A stretch of 33,560 nucleotides of DNA from an uncultured Lachnospiraceae bacterium (GCA_946633495.1 CAMPAX010000002.1:1-33560), one strand, 5' to 3'. Shown: positions 8,133-17,275, counted from the stretch's first letter. Made by a program: numbers and translations. The notes: generated by a model not told the origin, from the letters alone.

Positions 8133-9824
8133 ATGGAGCAGATCTATATTCCCGAGCCTGGCATAGCCGGTCGTTATATAAGTGCATCACATGACGAATC
8201 AGGTCAGCTGACCGGAATCCGTTTTCAGGATACGGATGATTTTAATTTTGCATTTGATATCGTCGACCGGCTGGCAGAAAAAAATCCTTCCAAAACTGCC
8301 ATGCTTCACATATCAAAAACCGGTCAGGAACGAAGGATCACCTTTGCGGATATGCGGAATTTTTCCAACCGTACCGCAAATTACTTTTCCTATCTCGGAA
8401 TAAAAAAAGGGGATCGTGTCATGCTGGTCCTGAAGCGTCACTATCAGTTCTGGTTTGCCATCCTCGCACTGCATAAGATCGGTGCCGTTGCGGTTCCCGC
8501 TTCCTTCCTTCTTACAAAAAAGGACTTCGAATATCGTTTCAAGGCCGGGAAGATCCGTGCGGTGATCGCCACAGCAGACGGGGATGTCTCCGACGAGATC
8601 GATAAAGCAGTAAAATCAAACGATGCTATCAAAGCAAAGGTCATCGTAGGAGGAACAAAAAACGGCTGGGAATCCTATAACCGGGCCATCCGATTCTTCT
8701 CTTCTACCTTCGAGCGGCCTGAAAACGCGGCATGCGGTGACGACCCGATGCTGATGTATTTCACATCCGGTACCACCTCCTATCCGAAAATGGCAACCCA
8801 CAGCTACAAATATGCTCTGGGGCACTACGTAACCGCCCGCTACTGGCACGGAGTGGATCCTGAAGGACTGCATTTTACCATCAGCGATACGGGCTGGGGA
8901 AAAGCCGTCTGGGGAAAGCTATATGGTCAGTGGCTTTGTGAGGCACCTGTTTTTACCTATGATTATACGGATTTCTATGCGAAAGAGATCCTTGGAATGA
9001 TCCAGAAGTATAAGATCACCACCTTCTGTGCGCCTCCTACGGTGTACCGGTTCCTGGTGCATATCGATCTTTCACATTATGATCTTTCTTCCCTTAAAAA
9101 TGTCACCACCGCCGGCGAGGCACTGAATCCGGAGATCTTCCGCCGGTTCCTGTCCGCCACCGGTCTTGCCATCATGGAGGGCTACGGTCAGACCGAGACT
9201 ACTTTGGTCGCGGCTTCCATGCAGGGGACAGAACCCTGTCCCGGTTCCATGGGAAAACCGAATCCTCAGTTCGACGTGCACATCCTGAGGCCCGACGGTA
9301 CCGATTGTGATCCGAACGAAGTAGGCGAGATCTGCATCGGAACCTCGGAATCCATTCCTTACGGACTGTTCCTTGGCTACTATCAGGCCCCCGACAAGAC
9401 TCAGGCAGTATGGCATGACGGATTTTATCATACCGGAGATACGGCACAGGTAGACAAAAACGGATATTTATGGTATGTTGGTCGGGTTGACGATGTCATC
9501 AAATCCGCCGGCTATCGGGTAGGCCCCTTTGAGATCGAAAATGAGATCATGCGTCTGCCCTACGTGCTGGAGTGTGCCGCAACCAGTATCCCGGATTCCA
9601 TCCGCGGACAGGCCATCAAAGCTTCCATCGTTCTGGCAGAAGGCACGGAAGCCAGCGAAGGTCTGAAAAAAGAGATCATGAAATATCTCCGAAACTCTCT
9701 GGCTTCCTACAAACGTCCGAAGCTCATTGAATTCGTGGAGGAACTTCCCAAAACCACCAGCGGTAAGGTCCGCCGGGCGGAAATAAAAGAAAAGGATTGG
9801 AACAAGAAGAAAAATGAAGCATAA
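8133..9824 (+). CDS. AMP-dependent acyl-CoA synthetase/ligase (ACSM/medium-chain-like)
   Basis: 563 aa ANL family: YFTSGTTSYPKMATHS P-loop, SDTGWGKAVWGKLYGQW, EGYGQTETT, HTGDTAQVDKNGYLWYVGRVDDVIKSAGYRVGPFEIE, catalytic Lys region PKTTSGKVRRAE. AGGAG RBS upstream. Confidence 0.9.
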   Translation: MEQIYIPEPGIAGRYISASHDESGQLTGIRFQDTDDFNFAFDIVDRLAEKNPSKTAMLHISKTGQERRITFADMRNFSNRTANYFSYLGIKKGDRVMLVLKRHYQFWFAILALHKIGAVAVPASFLLTKKDFEYRFKAGKIRAVIATADGDVSDEIDKAVKSNDAIKAKVIVGGTKNGWESYNRAIRFFSSTFERPENAACGDDPMLMYFTSGTTSYPKMATHSYKYALGHYVTARYWHGVDPEGLHFTISDTGWGKAVWGKLYGQWLCEAPVFTYDYTDFYAKEILGMIQKYKITTFCAPPTVYRFLVHIDLSHYDLSSLKNVTTAGEALNPEIFRRFLSATGLAIMEGYGQTETTLVAASMQGTEPCPGSMGKPNPQFDVHILRPDGTDCDPNEVGEICIGTSESIPYGLFLGYYQAPDKTQAVWHDGFYHTGDTAQVDKNGYLWYVGRVDDVIKSAGYRVGPFEIENEIMRLPYVLECAATSIPDSIRGQAIKASIVLAEGTEASEGLKKEIMKYLRNSLASYKRPKLIEFVEELPKTTSGKVRRAEIKEKDWNKKKNEA

Positions 9825-11073
9825 GATCGTAGTGACCGGAATTGGCGCCGTAACGCCGCTGGGTATCGGTGTTGACACCTATTGGAACAATCTGATCGCC
9901 GGAAAATCCGGCATCGTACCCATTTCCAGATTCGACGCATCCTCTCTCCCCGTACAGATTGCCGGAGAGGTTCCGGATTTTAACCCGGAAGACTTTATGA
10001 CCAGGAAGCAGGTAAAGGAGATGGAACTGTTCATGCAGTTCGGTTACGCATCTGCACAGGAAGCCATGACGGACGCCGGGCTTACGGAAGATCCCGAAGG
10101 CAATCTTCCCATCCCGAAGGAACGGATCGGCGTGGTTCTCGGAAATGTCTTCGCCGGCATCATCGATATCGCAGGAACTCAGGATAAATTCAGCACCGGA
10201 AATGCATCCCGCGTCAATCCCCGGTTCATCACCCGGATCATCGGGAATATCGCAGCGGCTCAGATTGCCATTTCCAAAGGTCTGAAAGGGCCGAGTCTTA
10301 CGGTATCCACTGCATGTTCCTCAGGTATAGACGCCATCTCCACAGGAATCATGCTGATCGAGCAGGATCTGGCCGACGCCGTGATCTGTGTCGGAGCAGA
10401 GGCCGCTACCTGTCCTCTTACGATCCTTGGACTTTCCTCGATCCATGCCCTTTCCAGGAATAACGAACATCCCACGGAAGCAAGCCGGCCCTTCGATCTG
10501 GCCCGTGACGGTTTCGTCATGGCTGAGGGAAGCGGTACCGTGATCATCGAAAAGGAAGAATCTGCTCTTCGCCGTGATGCAAGGATCCGCTGCACCGTTG
10601 CAGGATACGCAAACAGCACCGACGGCTACCATGTGACCAGCCCTCATCCGGAAGGGATCGCAGCTGTCTTCTGTATGAAACAGGCTCTTGCAGTGGCCGG
10701 ACTTCCTCTCACCTCCGTGGATTACATTAATGCTCACGGAACGTCCACCCCGAAGGGCGATGTCATCGAGGTAAATGCCATCAAGACGCTGTTCGGCGAG
10801 CACGCCGGCAAACTGGCTGTATCCTCTACCAAGTCCTCCACCGGACACCTTATGGGGGCAGGCGGAGTCACCGAGACCATCGCCTGCATCAAGGCGTTAG
10901 AGGAAGATATTCTTCCGCCCACCATCAATCAGACCACTCCGGATCCCGAATGCGATCTGGATTTTGTTCCCAACGTTGCCCGTAAAGCCCCTGTAAATGT
11001 GGCAATGTGCAATGCTTTCGGATTCGGCGGACAGAACGCCAGCCTGCTGCTTACCAGGTATTCTAAAGAGTAA
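9814..11073 (+). CDS. Second FabF-like beta-ketoacyl synthase
   Basis: 419 aa. HKIVVTGIGAVTPLGIG, VSTACSSGIDA (Cys), YINAHGTSTPKGD (His), STKSSTGHLMGAGGV (His), NAFGFGGQNASLLL. The start overlaps the end of the AMP ligase by 11 nt. Confidence 0.9.
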   Translation: MKHKIVVTGIGAVTPLGIGVDTYWNNLIAGKSGIVPISRFDASSLPVQIAGEVPDFNPEDFMTRKQVKEMELFMQFGYASAQEAMTDAGLTEDPEGNLPIPKERIGVVLGNVFAGIIDIAGTQDKFSTGNASRVNPRFITRIIGNIAAAQIAISKGLKGPSLTVSTACSSGIDAISTGIMLIEQDLADAVICVGAEAATCPLTILGLSSIHALSRNNEHPTEASRPFDLARDGFVMAEGSGTVIIEKEESALRRDARIRCTVAGYANSTDGYHVTSPHPEGIAAVFCMKQALAVAGLPLTSVDYINAHGTSTPKGDVIEVNAIKTLFGEHAGKLAVSSTKSSTGHLMGAGGVTETIACIKALEEDILPPTINQTTPDPECDLDFVPNVARKAPVNVAMCNAFGFGGQNASLLLTRYSKE

Positions 11074-11077
11074 GCCA

Positions 11078-11173
11078 AAAATCCGGCATAGTCCGAATTC
11101 GATCCGTGTAAAATCCGGCGAATCCTGAATCCGATCCGTGTAAGATCCGGCAAAGTCCGAATTCGATCCGTGT
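11078..11173. repeat. Tandem repeat, 3 x 32 bp
   Basis: Units 11078-11109, 11110-11141 and 11142-11173, consensus AARATCCGGCAWAGTCCGAATTCGATCCGTGT, with a fourth partial start (aaaatcc) at 11174. Confidence 0.9.
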
Positions 11174-11225
11174 AAAATCCAATCGAATCACACACGAAGG
11201 TCGCCCCGGGCGCGGGCCTGAATTA

Positions 11226-11275
11226 AAAAGAAGTACGGTACCTACGCAAGAACGCGTCAGCACCGTACTTCTTTT
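11226..11275. terminator. Bidirectional intrinsic terminator between convergent operons
   Basis: Perfect 14-bp arms aaaagaagtacggt (11226-11239) / accgtacttctttt (11262-11275), with A-rich/T-rich outer flanks. Confidence 0.8.
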
Positions 11276-11294
11276 CTATAGCATAAACTTCCCA

Positions 11295-11323
11295 CCTGTC
11301 ATTCTGAGCGAAGCGAAAAATCT
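11295..11323. repeat. Dispersed 29-bp intergenic repeat, copy 1
   Basis: cctgtcattctgagcgaagcgaaaaatct; 28/29 identical to 33521-33549. Confidence 0.85.
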
Positions 11324-11367
11324 ACCCGGCATTGCCAGGTAAAAGAACCTTCACTCCAAAAGAAGAA

Positions 11368-13491
11368 TCATCTCCTCCTTCGGAGGATCCATACAGACAC
11401 TCCTGTAAGAAGCAGGATCCCCGGGATCACCCCCGACAGGATCACACCGAAGAACAAAGCGTCCGAATGAGGCACTACAACATATTGAACCTTATATGTC
11501 TTGGTGGGCACATAGATCAGCGCCGGCCGTGTGACCATGTGATCCATGATATTGATGAACAGCTTCCGATTCATACCCGAAACATACTGATCCACCGCAT
11601 CCTGTGTCATGTAGGGAGAACCAAATACCGTAAGCTCCGCATTCCGCGTGATCCGACCGGCTCCTTCTCCTGCATCCGCCGGAGTCAGATCCACCGTCCA
11701 TTTTCGGAAAACCCCAAGCAGGAATTCTCCTGTCTCGTCCTCCCCTTCCTTCCCGTCGCTCTCCGCTTTCTCGGGATTCCTCTTCAAAAATGCGGAAGGG
11801 GTCGTCTTCAGGATCGTCTCCACCGCCGGATCATCGGACCGAAGCCCCAAAGAATTGGCGGAAAGTGCGATATTTCCGGACAGCTCTTCTGTCACCGTTG
11901 TAGAAAGAATCTCCGGAACGATATAGTAGGGTTCCTGAAAATAAAGCTCCGTTTGCTCCTCCGAAACGATCCCATTTTCAACCCGGATCCCATATTCCGA
12001 AAGCAGCCCGTGCAGGTTTCTATGCTCTTCCTGTGTCCATTGCAGCAGAACATACATATGTCCGCCGCCATTCAGATAGTCCCGGAGCGCTCCGATCTCC
12101 GCTTCACTGTAATCCTCCTTCGGCGCCAGAATGAGCACCGAATCCGCATCCTTCGGGATCGATCCGCTTGACACAAGGTTGATCTCCTGAAGCTTTACAT
12201 TCTCACGCGTCAACGCCGCTTCAAAATCACCCGAAAGCAGAAGCTCTCCGTGGCCGGAAAGTTCGTAAACCATAGGGATCCGTTCAGCGGTCACATAATC
12301 GATGCCGGAAGACAGAAGTCCCTCCAAATCAAATCCATCCGGCGCCGCACCGTACTCGGCCATGCCGGCATCGGTATAGGTATATATGGATTCCGCCGGG
12401 ATGATGCGGAAGGTCTGATCCGACGCCACTACCAGACTTCCCTCACTGAAACCATTTGCGGTATACCGCATGGGGAACCGCGGCGACAGTGCCGGATCCA
12501 CGTATTCTACGGAAATGCGCGGATACTCGGCATAATTCTTCAGCATCTTCACGGTATTCATGTCCGCGTCCGATTCTTTCTGATATACGTAGATCGTCAC
12601 ATCCTCGGAAAGGTCTCCCAGGAATCGCTTCGTCTGCTCCGTAAGCAGATGAAATTCCCGCATAGTCACATCGATTTCCGTCACACTGTCCGGAAGGAAA
12701 GCCGCTCCGACATTCAATCCCACAAGAAGGACCACAGTCCCGAGAAGCCAGATCATACGGTGTCGGAAAGCCGCAGCATTTCCGCCGCTGCCGCACTGGA
12801 TTTTCCTAAGGCGAAGAACCGTGAATATCAAAAACGCTGCCGCTGCCGACAGAAAATACAGGACTGAGCGAAGGGAGATAACACCATTTTCCATCACCAC
12901 AAACCTGGCCTGCAGATGGAACGCTCCGAAAAAGTCTTTCAGGAATGATGTGCCCAGGAGTTCCCCAAAGCCGCCCATGGTATATCCGAGGAATAAAACC
13001 ACTGCCGAAAGAACTGCCGCAACCACCACGTTATTTGTAAGCGAGGACAGAAAGATCCCGATGCTGATGGCCAAAAGCCCGTACAGCACGTAAGCCAGCA
13101 GGGTCGTATACGCTTCCGTCACCGCCGAATCGCCGTAGCCTGTCAGGATCAGCGGAAATGCCGCCGCCAATACCACAGGGATCAGGAACAGCGTCACACA
13201 GGCAAGATATTTTCCCATCACGATCTTCGGCAGGGATACCGGTGCCGTGAAAAGCAGCTGATCCGTCCGATCTCTGAATTCCTGTGCAAAGGTCCGCATC
13301 GTGAGGATCGGGATCGTAATAGAGAAAAGATAGACTACGGAAGCATAGGCGTGGTTCACATGAGCCGAGCCGCCGTAGAGGTTGATCACATAAAAATATA
13401 CTCCGAAAAAGAAAACGGATGCCGCAAGGTAGAGGAATCCCACAACATTGAATAACGAGGATCGGAGTTCTTTTTTCCAGATACTAATCAT
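11368..13491 (-). CDS. Fused GldF-like ABC-2 permease and GldG-like (ABC_transp_aux) protein
   Basis: N-terminal ABC-2 membrane region (KKELRSSLFNVVGFLYLAASVFFFGVYFYV..), then a GldG-like periplasmic region (EYPRISVEYVDPALSPRF.., YELSGHGE, DADSVLILAPKEDYSEAEIGALRDYLNGGGHMYVLL) and a C-terminal TM. RBS ggagg supports a start at 13491 (ORF open to 13536). Confidence 0.82.
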   Translation of the reverse strand: MISIWKKELRSSLFNVVGFLYLAASVFFFGVYFYVINLYGGSAHVNHAYASVVYLFSITIPILTMRTFAQEFRDRTDQLLFTAPVSLPKIVMGKYLACVTLFLIPVVLAAAFPLILTGYGDSAVTEAYTTLLAYVLYGLLAISIGIFLSSLTNNVVVAAVLSAVVLFLGYTMGGFGELLGTSFLKDFFGAFHLQARFVVMENGVISLRSVLYFLSAAAAFLIFTVLRLRKIQCGSGGNAAAFRHRMIWLLGTVVLLVGLNVGAAFLPDSVTEIDVTMREFHLLTEQTKRFLGDLSEDVTIYVYQKESDADMNTVKMLKNYAEYPRISVEYVDPALSPRFPMRYTANGFSEGSLVVASDQTFRIIPAESIYTYTDAGMAEYGAAPDGFDLEGLLSSGIDYVTAERIPMVYELSGHGELLLSGDFEAALTRENVKLQEINLVSSGSIPKDADSVLILAPKEDYSEAEIGALRDYLNGGGHMYVLLQWTQEEHRNLHGLLSEYGIRVENGIVSEEQTELYFQEPYYIVPEILSTTVTEELSGNIALSANSLGLRSDDPAVETILKTTPSAFLKRNPEKAESDGKEGEDETGEFLLGVFRKWTVDLTPADAGEGAGRITRNAELTVFGSPYMTQDAVDQYVSGMNRKLFINIMDHMVTRPALIYVPTKTYKVQYVVVPHSDALFFGVILSGVIPGILLLTGVSVWILRRRR

Positions 13492-14320
13492 CTGCACCCT
13501 CCTCCGATGAATCGTATTCATCCTCACTCTCTTCATTTTGCCGATATGCCTCTTTTGTCACCCGCAGAAAGAGTCGTTCCAGGCTCGCCGTCTCCAGGTA
13601 CCTTCGGATATCCTCCGCATTTTCCTCTTCCGAATGATCGGCTGCGGACGTCTTACTCTCCGTCAGAAGCTCTTCTGTTTTCCCGGACAATACCAGTCTT
13701 CCCGCGGCAATGATCAGAAGCTCGTCTGCCTCCTGCATGATCTCCGAAAGAACATGGGAACTCACAAGTACGATGCAGCGCTGACCCAGCTCCCGGATCA
13801 GGCGGCGCATTTCCACCATCTGCACCGGATCCAGTCCGTTGGTGGGTTCATCCAGGATCAGAATGTCCGGATCTCCCATCAGGGTTGCCGCCAGTGCGGT
13901 TCTCTGACGAAAGCCCTTGGACAGCTGTCCGATCAGACGCCGCCGGACGCTGTGAAGCCGACCGCTTCGTACCGCTTTTTCGACTGCCCCGGCACGCTCC
14001 TGCTTCGGAATTCCCCGAAGCTCCGCCTGAAACCGAAGATACTCCTCCACCGTCAGTTCCGGATAGAGTGGGGGAACCTCCGGAAGATATCCGATCCGTC
14101 GTTTCAGTTCTTCCGGCTTCTTCTCCATGGAAATGCCGTCGACCAGGACTTCTCCCGATGTGGGAACAAGGAACCCGGTCAACATCTGCATGGTGGTCGT
14201 CTTTCCGGCTCCGTTCACTCCAAGAAGCCCGTACACGCGTCCGGGTTCCAGCGTAAAACTGACATCCTGCAGCACCACATTCCGTCCATATGCTTTTGTA
14301 AGATTTCTGGCTTCCAGCAT
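13484..14320 (-). CDS. ABC transporter ATP-binding protein (GldA-like)
   Basis: 278 aa. Walker A GVNGAGKTTTM, signature LSKGFRQR, Walker B ILILDEPTNGLDP. Overlaps the fused permease start. Acidic C-terminal tail. Confidence 0.93.
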   Translation of the reverse strand: MLEARNLTKAYGRNVVLQDVSFTLEPGRVYGLLGVNGAGKTTTMQMLTGFLVPTSGEVLVDGISMEKKPEELKRRIGYLPEVPPLYPELTVEEYLRFQAELRGIPKQERAGAVEKAVRSGRLHSVRRRLIGQLSKGFRQRTALAATLMGDPDILILDEPTNGLDPVQMVEMRRLIRELGQRCIVLVSSHVLSEIMQEADELLIIAAGRLVLSGKTEELLTESKTSAADHSEEENAEDIRRYLETASLERLFLRVTKEAYRQNEESEDEYDSSEEGADD

Positions 14321-14392
14321 GTTCTTTACCTTTTCCTGTCAAATCCCCGCCATTTTTAAGCTTCTTTGGGATCTATCTTCTTCTATTCCGGA

Positions 14393-15157
14393 TCATAGAT
14401 CCAGATCCAGCTCCACCGGGCAGTGATCCGATCCGTAGATATCACTGTGGATCTTCGCATCCACGATCTTTTTCTCCAAAGCATCCGACACCAGAAAATA
14501 GTCGATCCGCCATCCCGCATTTCTTGCTCTGGCATTAAAGCGATATGACCACCAGGAATATGCGTCTTCCAGATCCGGATACTTGTGCCGGAAGGTATCG
14601 ATAAACCCACTCTCCAAAAGCTCGGTCATCTTCCCTCGTTCTTCATCCGTGAACCCGGCATTGTGATGATTCGAAGCAGGATTCTTGATATCGATCTCCT
14701 TATGAGCCACATTCATATCTCCGCAGATCACCACCGGTTTTTCCTTGGAGAGCCTGCCCACAAAGGTGCGGAAATCATCCTCCCATTCCATACGGTAATC
14801 CAGACGTTTTAACTCATTCTGGGAGTTAGGGACATAGGCCGTGATCATATACCAGTCTCCCATATCCAGCGTGATCAGCCGTCCTTCCTGATCATGCTTC
14901 TCGATCCCCATTCCGAGGATCACATCCTTCGGTTCCTCTTTTGTGAAGATCGCGGTTCCGGAGTATCCTTTCTTCACCGCGTAATTCCAGTACTGATGAT
15001 AACCGGGAAGTTCCAGCTCCAGCTGCCCCTCCTGCATCTTACTCTCCTGTATGCAGAAAACATCCGCATCGACAGCCCGGAAAAAATCAGAAAATCCCTT
15101 GCCTGCGCAGGCCCGGATCCCGTTCACATTCCATGAGATCAGTTTTTTTGCCGCCAT
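14393..15157 (-). CDS. xth: Exodeoxyribonuclease III
   Basis: 254 aa. LISWNVNGIRACAGKGF, CIQESKMQ, GYSGTAIFTKEEP, CGDMNVAHKEIDI, WRIDYFLVSDAL, SDHCPVELDLDL. Confidence 0.94.
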   Translation of the reverse strand: MAAKKLISWNVNGIRACAGKGFSDFFRAVDADVFCIQESKMQEGQLELELPGYHQYWNYAVKKGYSGTAIFTKEEPKDVILGMGIEKHDQEGRLITLDMGDWYMITAYVPNSQNELKRLDYRMEWEDDFRTFVGRLSKEKPVVICGDMNVAHKEIDIKNPASNHHNAGFTDEERGKMTELLESGFIDTFRHKYPDLEDAYSWWSYRFNARARNAGWRIDYFLVSDALEKKIVDAKIHSDIYGSDHCPVELDLDL

Positions 15158-15237
15158 ATTCTCTACCCTTTCTAACGGATCCGTATCGTACCCGATTTTA
15201 CTTTATTTTCCCATCCATGAACATACGTTACAGAGAG

Positions 15238-15262
15238 AACGGGTAGCGGTCCGCTACCCGTT
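15238..15262 (-). terminator. Hairpin downstream of ldh (possible terminator)
   Basis: Perfect 12-bp arms aacgggtagcgg / ccgctacccgtt around one base, about 45 nt past the ldh stop. No clear U-tract. Confidence 0.45.
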
Positions 15263-15304
15263 GCATGTCTCCATGAAATTAAAGACGGCTCTCACTCTGT
15301 AAAA

Positions 15305-16348
15305 CTATCTCTCCGACGGTTTATCACTGAGATCAACCGGCTTCGGTTCTTCCTTCACCGGTTCCGGAAGGGACAGATCCAACTCATCTGCGATGGACTT
15401 CAGCGCTCTTGCAGAAGCCATCAGATTGGTGATCTCATCCTCATCCAGCGAGATCGGAATCTTCTCCTCTACACCATCCGCGCCTACGATGGCCGGCATG
15501 GACAGGCATACATCCGTAAGTCCGTACTGTCCTTCCATCAGACTGGACACAGACAGGATGGACTTTTCGTCTCTTGCGATGACCTCACAGATCCTGCGGA
15601 CTGCCATAGCCACTCCGTAATAGGTTGCTTTCTTACGCTCGATGATCTCATAAGCCGCATTCTTGACCATTTCCTGGATATGACGCTCGGACTGATCATG
15701 ATTGAAATGTCCCCGCATCTCGCAGAACTTGGAAAGGGGCACACCGCTGACCATGGCACTGCTCCATGCAGCCAGCTCACTGTCGCCATGTTCACCGATG
15801 ATAAATGCATGTACCGCGCGGCTGTCAACGGACAGATGATCGCCCAGCATGGATTTCAGTCTTGCGGTATCCAGCACGGTACCGGAACCGATGACACGAT
15901 GCGTCGGGAATCCGGACAGCTTCTGTGCCACATAGGTCAGGATATCGACCGGATTGGATACGATGAGGAGCACGCCCTCACATTTTCTCTTTGCGATCTC
16001 CGGAATGATACTCTTGAAGATCGCCACATTCTTCTGCACCAGCTGAAGGCGGGTCTCTCCCGGCTTCTGAGCAGCACCTGCTGTGATAATGATAATGGAC
16101 GCATCTACGATATCGTCATAGGTACCCGCATAGATCTTCATGGGTTTTGCAAAAGGAACGCCGTGGCTGATATCCATAGCCTCTCCTTCTGCCCGGTTAT
16201 GATCCACGTCGATCAAAACCATCTCAGAGAAGATACCTCCCTCCATCAGCGCAAATGCGGTGGAAGATCCAACAAATCCGCAGCCGATGATGGCTACCTT
16301 GCGGATATCTACATTTTTCTCAACCGAGTTTTCGCGAATCTTCTTCAA
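15305..16348 (-). CDS. ldh: L-lactate dehydrogenase
   Basis: GCGFVGSSTAFALM, ITAGAAQKPGETRLQLVQKN (Gln typical of LDH rather than MDH), IGEHGDSELAAWS. GGAGGAG then a TTG at 16348 suggests a TTG start; the ATG ORF extends to 16399. Confidence 0.9.
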   Translation of the reverse strand: MKKIRENSVEKNVDIRKVAIIGCGFVGSSTAFALMEGGIFSEMVLIDVDHNRAEGEAMDISHGVPFAKPMKIYAGTYDDIVDASIIIITAGAAQKPGETRLQLVQKNVAIFKSIIPEIAKRKCEGVLLIVSNPVDILTYVAQKLSGFPTHRVIGSGTVLDTARLKSMLGDHLSVDSRAVHAFIIGEHGDSELAAWSSAMVSGVPLSKFCEMRGHFNHDQSERHIQEMVKNAAYEIIERKKATYYGVAMAVRRICEVIARDEKSILSVSSLMEGQYGLTDVCLSMPAIVGADGVEEKIPISLDEDEITNLMASARALKSIADELDLSLPEPVKEEPKPVDLSDKPSER

Positions 16349-16438
16349 AATATTCTCCTCCTTCTTCTGCCCTTCCGGCAAACCCCTTTCATCTGCCACT
16401 TCGGCAGACCTCTTTACGTAAGCGAGATCCGAAATCCC

Positions 16439-17143
16439 TTATTCTCTGGAGCGTTCGGGCGAATGCTGAACATGCTGCAGGAACGCCCACATCATCACCA
16501 TAAATCCGAAAGAAACCATACATGCCGTGAAATCCGTGATCAGATATACATTCATCAGCCGAAGGATCCATCCGAGGATCCAGAAAACCAGCGGATTCAA
16601 AGCCATGAACCATCTCGGGATCCTCAGCCTTCCCTGAAACGTCTGATACATGAAAGGAACCGACGTGAACAGGATCATGATCACCAACAGAACGTAGTGC
16701 GGAACCGAAAGGTGGAAATTCACGGTATCCACAATGGACAGCATATCCGACTCCATCAGAGATGTTGCATACAGCTTCCCGTACAGGATCGGAAGAATGC
16801 AGCCTTTCATGTGAATGAAAAGTTCCGCCACGATCGCCGCCGTTCCGCCAAGTTCAAAGATCTGTGCGGCGCGTACACTCAGGGTATCTCTCTTGCTTCT
16901 GGAAAGCTTCATGAGATGGATCATTTCCTTCAGTCCGGAATACATGAAAAACACGGCTACAGCACAGATCAGGATTGCCGCCTCATATCGCCACGCCGCT
17001 GCCTTTGCCCAGTTACTTTCGACCGCGCCGTTTGTGACGTTATCCTTGCCACAGGCACCCATGAACCAGTCACTGATCATAAGCAGGCCACAGCCGAGCA
17101 TCCCGCGCATCAATCCTACCATGATTCGCTGTTTATTTTTCAT
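16439..17143 (-). CDS. Multi-TM membrane protein of unknown function
   Basis: Several hydrophobic segments (VGLMRGMLGCGLLMISDWFMGAC, AILICAVAVFFMYSGL, YVLLVIMILFTSVPFMY). GGAGGGG RBS before MKNKQRI at 17143. Confidence 0.65.
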   Translation of the reverse strand: MKNKQRIMVGLMRGMLGCGLLMISDWFMGACGKDNVTNGAVESNWAKAAAWRYEAAILICAVAVFFMYSGLKEMIHLMKLSRSKRDTLSVRAAQIFELGGTAAIVAELFIHMKGCILPILYGKLYATSLMESDMLSIVDTVNFHLSVPHYVLLVIMILFTSVPFMYQTFQGRLRIPRWFMALNPLVFWILGWILRLMNVYLITDFTACMVSFGFMVMMWAFLQHVQHSPERSRE

Positions 17144-17248
17144 TATTCCACCCCTCCATTGCATCAGCACTTCGCTCACCATAAAAGCTCGCGGAGCACT
17201 GCCTTTCCACTGTTTCTATCATACTATTTTCACACTTTTCGGTCAATT

Positions 17249-17275
17249 AAAAAATGCCCGGATCGGGCATTTTTT
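17249..17275 (-). terminator. Intrinsic terminator downstream of the lipoprotein gene
   Basis: aaaaaatgcccg gat cgggcatttttt: perfect 12-bp arms with a 3-nt loop, A/T tracts on both sides. Confidence 0.85.

Noticed and set aside
11078-11173. CRISPR array
   Set aside because: The 32-bp units are directly adjacent with no unique spacers and no cas genes nearby.
10929-11263. Minus-strand ORFs of 88 and 66 aa across the 32-bp repeats
   Set aside because: The repeated peptide-like strings (FYTDRIRT, RILHGSDS) come from the DNA repeat; the unit is not a multiple of 3 and no RBS is seen.
12858-12872. Possible third copy of the CTGAGCGAAG element
   Set aside because: Only about 10 bp match (ggactgagcgaaggg), inside the GldFG-like CDS; likely chance.
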